Source of the DNA: Cadophora sp. MPI-SDFR-AT-0126
Lineage: Eukaryota > Ascomycota > Leotiomycetes > Helotiales > Ploettnerulaceae
Length of the DNA stretch: 64,000 bases
Reading direction: 5' to 3'
Assembly: GCA_020747065.1 (NCBI GenBank)
Contig: JAGMVK010000019.1
Span: 372,001-436,000, forward strand
This document shows, one piece after another, positions 59,852-64,000 of this stretch (within the stretch, counting starts at the first letter, position 1; the number at the start of each line of letters is the position of its first letter). Both the position numbers and the translations under genes were made by a program. Below the pieces are notes generated by a model that was not told where the DNA came from, searched no databases, and was given only the letters and a program-made list of their open reading frames with translations.

Positions 59852-62606
59852 ATGAATGGCAGCGACGAGCTCCATTCTTTAGTGAAAAGAGACTCCGTGT
59901 TAGCTTCACCGGTCAAGAAGGTGCGGACGAGATCGGGGTGCCTCAGCTGCCGTCGTCGGCGAAGAAAATGTATGAAGTATCGATCTAATGCAGCTAATAT
60001 GCCAGGATGGGCTAATGCTTAGGATATAGGCGACGAACTTCGACCAGAATGTGCAAATTGTCTCGGAAGGGGAGAGAACTGCGAATGGGGACTGAAAATA
60101 ACATTTCGGACCGACAATGCAACGCAGATTGACTCCGAGCATCCTTCAATGCGTGAAGGATCAAGGAAACGAGCTCGCCATTTCAAGGTACATCTAAGTC
60201 TGCATTTTGAGTACCGTAACTAAGTGGTATGAAGATAGTAGATGTGACATCGAAGTTCGACAAACGCCATCAAGGCGACGCTCTCCTGGACCAAACACCT
60301 GGAGATCCTCAGCCTGTTGTCAGTATCACCAGCCCTCACAGCACGATATACCAGGAAGGATTTGGAGAGTCTCCGGCACCATTAGGAGAAGAAAACAATT
60401 CACAATTTTCTCAATGGCACTCGGAATCTCCATCGTTCGATACGCCTAACTCTGTGACTGCCTCCTTCCCAGACGACAATTCATTTAGAGCGGAAGATGA
60501 GCAGTATGGCCATGAAAGCCCGAGGAGTGCATCTCATATATACCCCCGTCAAAGCTCTCATGATCGGGTCTACTCCGAAACTACTCAATATGATACATCA
60601 CCACATGGGCCGACTCCAGATCCTGCGTCAACAAATACTCGGACTCGACCTGAAGATGCAGCTGCTGATCTTTTAGCTCTTCGGTATTTGCAGCATTCGA
60701 AAACTCCTAGTACTATGCCTCAAGTGTTAATGCCTCCCCCTGGCGATCGGGACGTTCTCCCAGATGTCGGCCAAGCAGAGATGCTCGACCATGGGATATT
60801 TGCTGACCAGCAAGATGGGATTTTTCTACCAGGTTCGGTATTCCAAGAGTTTCATTCGACTTTAAGAGACCATCTTATATACACAGCTCGATCGAATTGC
60901 CCAACTCGCGTGGGCACTCCAGAGTTACAGGTACCGGATCAGCCCGTAAATGAGAGACTTGCATCAAGGGGCGAAGGGACGGAAATAGACCCGGAATCAA
61001 ATGCGAGTTCCAGAGCTCTCGAAATCACACCACAGCGAGAATACGTTCTGTGGAAAGCTTGGATAAACGAGCTCGCTCCATGGGTATTTTTTACCCCACC
61101 GCTAACCTGTAGCTCATGCTGTACTGACTAAGCCCAGCTCGACAAATTCGACAACAATCGGCATTTTGAGCACAAGATCCCCATGATGGCGAGAAAAACC
61201 CCTCATCTTCGCAATTCGGTATTAGCTTTATCAGCCCGGCAGATTGAAATGAAGGAAAATTCCAAGTCCTCTTCAGAGAGCTTGGCCTTGTACCAAGAAG
61301 CAATTCATCTTCTCCTTCCGGAGCTGCAGAGCAAAGGCACTGCTGTGATAGCATCATGCGTGATTCTATGCGTTCTGGAAATGATGAGCTGTGAGTAGTG
61401 ACATGCCTAGCCGCGCATGTTCTGACTTCCACCAGGTTCTCCCAAGGAGTGGAGAAGGCATCTGGAAGGATGTGCGAATTTACTAGAAGCTGTCGGAATC
61501 AATGGGTTTGTTGGGGGAGTCGAGGAGGCTCTGTTCTGGTGTTTTGCTCGCATGGGTACCGCACATCGTCTTTCATTCTCAAATGTCGTCTAATTGTTCT
61601 AGATCTATGCGGTGCTTTGATCTCGCAAGACACTACGCTTATACCAGTAACTCGATGGGCATCGAACTTCGATTTCTCATCGGACGTCAAGCTCTTCCGA
61701 AACCCTGTCAATGGGTTCGATACATACGCCAACTACGCAGTCTTCCTCTGTGCAAACTGCGTCGCATATCTCAAAGACTGCAATGCCTGGGCAAGAGAAA
61801 GTCGGAGGAGCCGATGGATTGAGTTGGTTGACCTCCTTGAGGATTGGCACTTGGACAGACCAGAGGAAATGAAGCCCATCTTGACTATATCCCTTCAGGA
61901 AGGCGATGTCCATCGCCCATTTCCAACGGTGTTGTATGGAAACGGGCCCGCAGGTAAGAGTTATATACAATGCCTTTTGCATGTGGACTGAAGAATCTAG
62001 TGTCGGGTAATCAGTTGTATCATACGGCAATGTTACTGATGTTACAAGAAAGACCGAGCAACATTCAGCTTTCACGAAAACTAGTAAGCCAGCCTTTCAC
62101 TACTATTCGATCGGCTTCCAATTCTATTTGGACTAGTATACGATGGTTCCTATCATCTTACTATCCGTTCCGAATTATGATCCATTTGGGATTATTTTCT
62201 AGTTCAGTTTCTTATCCACTTCCATCACTAAATACCGAATTTCTCTCTCACGTTCTTGCTTTTTATGGCCTAATAAATCAGACTTTTAATTTACTTTCAC
62301 ATGATTTACTAACCGTCTCATCTTCTAGAAATCAACTTTCTGGCACGCTCGCCAGATCTGCGCCATCTCCGAATCTAACACGCATCAGTAAGTCTACTCT
62401 CTTTAACCCAATACAGCACTAACCAAGACAGCGGCGCCTGGACAAATTCAATCCAACCAATATGGATTGCCGGCAAGGTTATGAGCCACCCGAGCGAACA
62501 TAAAGCCATTTTGAATATACTAGAAAGAATCGAGCGGGAGACGGGCTGGGTGACGAGTTGGAGGAGAGAAGATCTAAAGGCTTGGTGGGGTGATTGTGAT
62601 GACTGA
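59852..62606 (+). CDS. Zn2Cys6 transcription factor with fungal-specific TF domain
   Basis: Nine exons (59852-59969, 60030-60187, 60235-61083, 61138-61390, 61436-61555, 61603-61953, 62001-62083, 62329-62387, 62432-62606) total 2166 nt, 721 residues. Splicing the first intron completes the zinc cluster, with Cys at 30, 33, 40, 47, 50 and 57 (CX2CX6CX6CX2CX6C), followed by basic residues. A long Ser/Pro-rich middle lies in exon 3. The C-terminal half matches the Fungal_trans_2 domain (LRNSVLALSARQIE, EWRRHLEGCANLL, FWHARQICAISESN, ending TGWVTSWRREDLKAWWGD). It is a nuclear DNA-binding regulator, probably of the neighbouring catabolic genes. The intron before exon 8 is 245 bp, four to five times the others, but has a canonical TACTAAC branch and TAG acceptor. 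The chosen Met is the one nearest the zinc cluster. Confidence 0.92.
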
Positions 62607-62770
62607 AACCTCACTTTTGAGGTGATGAATGAATGTAATGATGACATCCATGTGTTCAAGTAATGCTCGGATTAGTTGACGCATGAAAGGCAATAAACTG
62701 AAGTAAAAAATAGAGACTATTCTACAAAAGAAGATCTATATTACACTTGCACAATCCATCAAACCATCAA

Positions 62771-63754
62771 TTATCTCCCGGTATCGAACTTCCTCTTCTC
62801 CTCCGCGCCTTCTGAAACATGATCCACCGTCCACCTCCAAAGATCCTCCTGCAACTCCACCTTGTAACTATCAACACTACTCTCAATTTCCCGGGTTCCC
62901 TCAAAATACTTCCCGGACACCCCCTCGAACTCGCTGTCCGTCGCCAACTTCGCAAGAGCAGCACCAGACTCCTTTGGCGTGTGAGTGTTAGGATGGATCA
63001 ATATCCTTGCCAATGGAGTGAGCAGAGGGACGATCTTGAACCAAAAGAAGTTCGGAATGTAATTGAAGATCTTCCAGTCTCTTGCTAAGGAGGTGCCGGG
63101 CATGAGGCCGGGATCCATGGCTGTGACGGTGATGTTCTTTGTCGAGCTTGATTTTGAGGTCTCGAGGTGTCGATGCAGGGCGTACATCCACAACACGTTC
63201 GTTAATTTACTTGTTGCGTATCGTTGGAGCCCGTTTTTCATGGTCGCCCACTCGCCGGTGGGATGTGCTAGCATCTCTGCGGAAGTGTAGACTGCGTCCG
63301 GCAAGCCCGATTTCTGTGCTGGGTCATGGGTCCCGCTGGAGGTTATGACGACTCGAGCGTTATCTGCGAGATGTGGCGTGAGGAGGTGGTAGAGAAGTGC
63401 ATGTCCAACATGTGTGATTCCGAAGGTTTTCTCAATGCCGTCATCGGTGAAGTGTAGCCCTTCAGGAAACTGCAAGGCGGCATTTAGGAGGAGGGCTTTG
63501 ATGGGCGGGTAATTGTTGTGCGAGAAAGCAGAAGCGAAGGCTCGGATGTTTGAGAGGTTGCCAAGATCAAGGGGAAGGAATATGGCGTTCTTCTGGCCGG
63601 AAGTTTTATTGATGGAGGGAGCAGAGGTGGGGGAATCTTTGCGGGAGGCAACGATGATGAGGGAGTCGGGGTTCTGAAGGGCGAGAGTAAGTGCAGCATT
63701 GTATCCTAAACCAGATGTACCGCCAGTGACTATTATGGTGGATGTGTAAGACAT
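62771..63754 (-). CDS. Short-chain dehydrogenase, retinol dehydrogenase-like
   Basis: A single exon of 327 residues. It has VTGGTSGLGYNAALTLAL at the N-terminus (NADP-type motif), LLLNAALQ in place of NNAG, VVITSSGTHDP with the catalytic Ser, YATSKLTNV with Tyr and Lys, and MDPGLMPGTSL. Size and motifs place it with the retinol dehydrogenase/protochlorophyllide reductase-like SDRs common in fungi; substrate unknown. The frame is open about 80 codons upstream, but the Met at 63754 gives the standard short N-terminus. It converges with the Zn2Cys6 gene (164 bp between stops), so it may or may not belong to the cluster. Confidence 0.88.
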   Translation of the reverse strand: MSYTSTIIVTGGTSGLGYNAALTLALQNPDSLIIVASRKDSPTSAPSINKTSGQKNAIFLPLDLGNLSNIRAFASAFSHNNYPPIKALLLNAALQFPEGLHFTDDGIEKTFGITHVGHALLYHLLTPHLADNARVVITSSGTHDPAQKSGLPDAVYTSAEMLAHPTGEWATMKNGLQRYATSKLTNVLWMYALHRHLETSKSSSTKNITVTAMDPGLMPGTSLARDWKIFNYIPNFFWFKIVPLLTPLARILIHPNTHTPKESGAALAKLATDSEFEGVSGKYFEGTREIESSVDSYKVELQEDLWRWTVDHVSEGAEEKRKFDTGR

Positions 63755-64000
63755 GTTGTCTGGTTTGTTGCTTTGGACTGTGACTGAAGTGATGAATACG
63801 AGACTTGATGAGAAACAAAGCGAAGTGTGGAGGAAGCTCTCATATTTAAGCAAAATGTCCTTCGCTAGTTTGATGCATTGCAAAAGAAGGAAAGCATTGC
63901 GACAGGGAAAAGATTGAAGCAAGCGCACTTTGAAAATGGAGATAAGTTGTTGACGCCGTGGTGAAGAACATGGGAACAATGCAACACTCAAAACATAGGT

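Noticed and set aside
1..64000. tRNA, rRNA, CRISPR arrays, transposase or reverse transcriptase genes
   Set aside because: None seen by eye on either strand. A tRNAscan or RepeatMasker run would be decisive for tRNAs and old repeats.

Overview
This is a gene-dense stretch of a filamentous ascomycete genome (Pezizomycotina). The evidence is about 48 spliceosomal introns, mostly 46-115 bp, with GTAAGT/GTACGT-type donors and CTAAC-like branch sites. The gene repertoire agrees: Atg26 sterol glucosyltransferase, a DIM-2-type DNA methyltransferase, a HET-domain protein, a DUF3602 protein, a Zn2Cys6 regulator and Mtf2. A Leotiomycete-like fungus is my guess for the class, but nothing in the window proves it. 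All gene models were rebuilt by hand by joining reading frames across introns. Where stated, coding lengths were checked to be multiples of three.

Left part (1-22.2 kb) is mostly housekeeping. It holds a partial single-pass membrane protein, a ketopantoate-reductase-like enzyme, complex I subunit NDUFA13/GRIM-19, the Pol II CTD phosphatase Fcp1, Atg26 (PH, GRAM and glucosyltransferase domains), the DNA-damage WD40 protein Cmr1, a mitochondrial Mtf2-like protein divergent from it, and a DUF3602 protein. A 4.2-kb stretch without a recognisable gene lies between fcp1 and atg26.

Middle part (22.2-48.4 kb) starts with a gene-poor segment holding a run of mutually out-of-frame ORF fragments and an A/T tandem tract. 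Then come dim-2 (with a GC-AG intron), a NYN-domain protein, a family 25 glycosyltransferase, a HET-domain protein and a RasGAP with a RasGAP_C tail. Next is a 5.8-kb interval without a recognisable gene.

Right part (48.4-64 kb) looks accessory and metabolic. It has a MarR-GNAT fusion of a kind typical of bacteria and a secreted M28 leucine aminopeptidase. It ends in a compact set: a dihydroxyacetone-synthase-type transketolase divergent from a polyol-dehydrogenase-like SDR, an MFS sugar transporter, a Zn2Cys6 regulator and a second SDR. The shared promoter of the first two carries a perfect CGG-N4-CCG palindrome, the type of site Zn2Cys6 proteins bind. I read this set as a candidate sugar or polyol catabolic cluster with its own regulator, and it is the best candidate for an undescribed system here.
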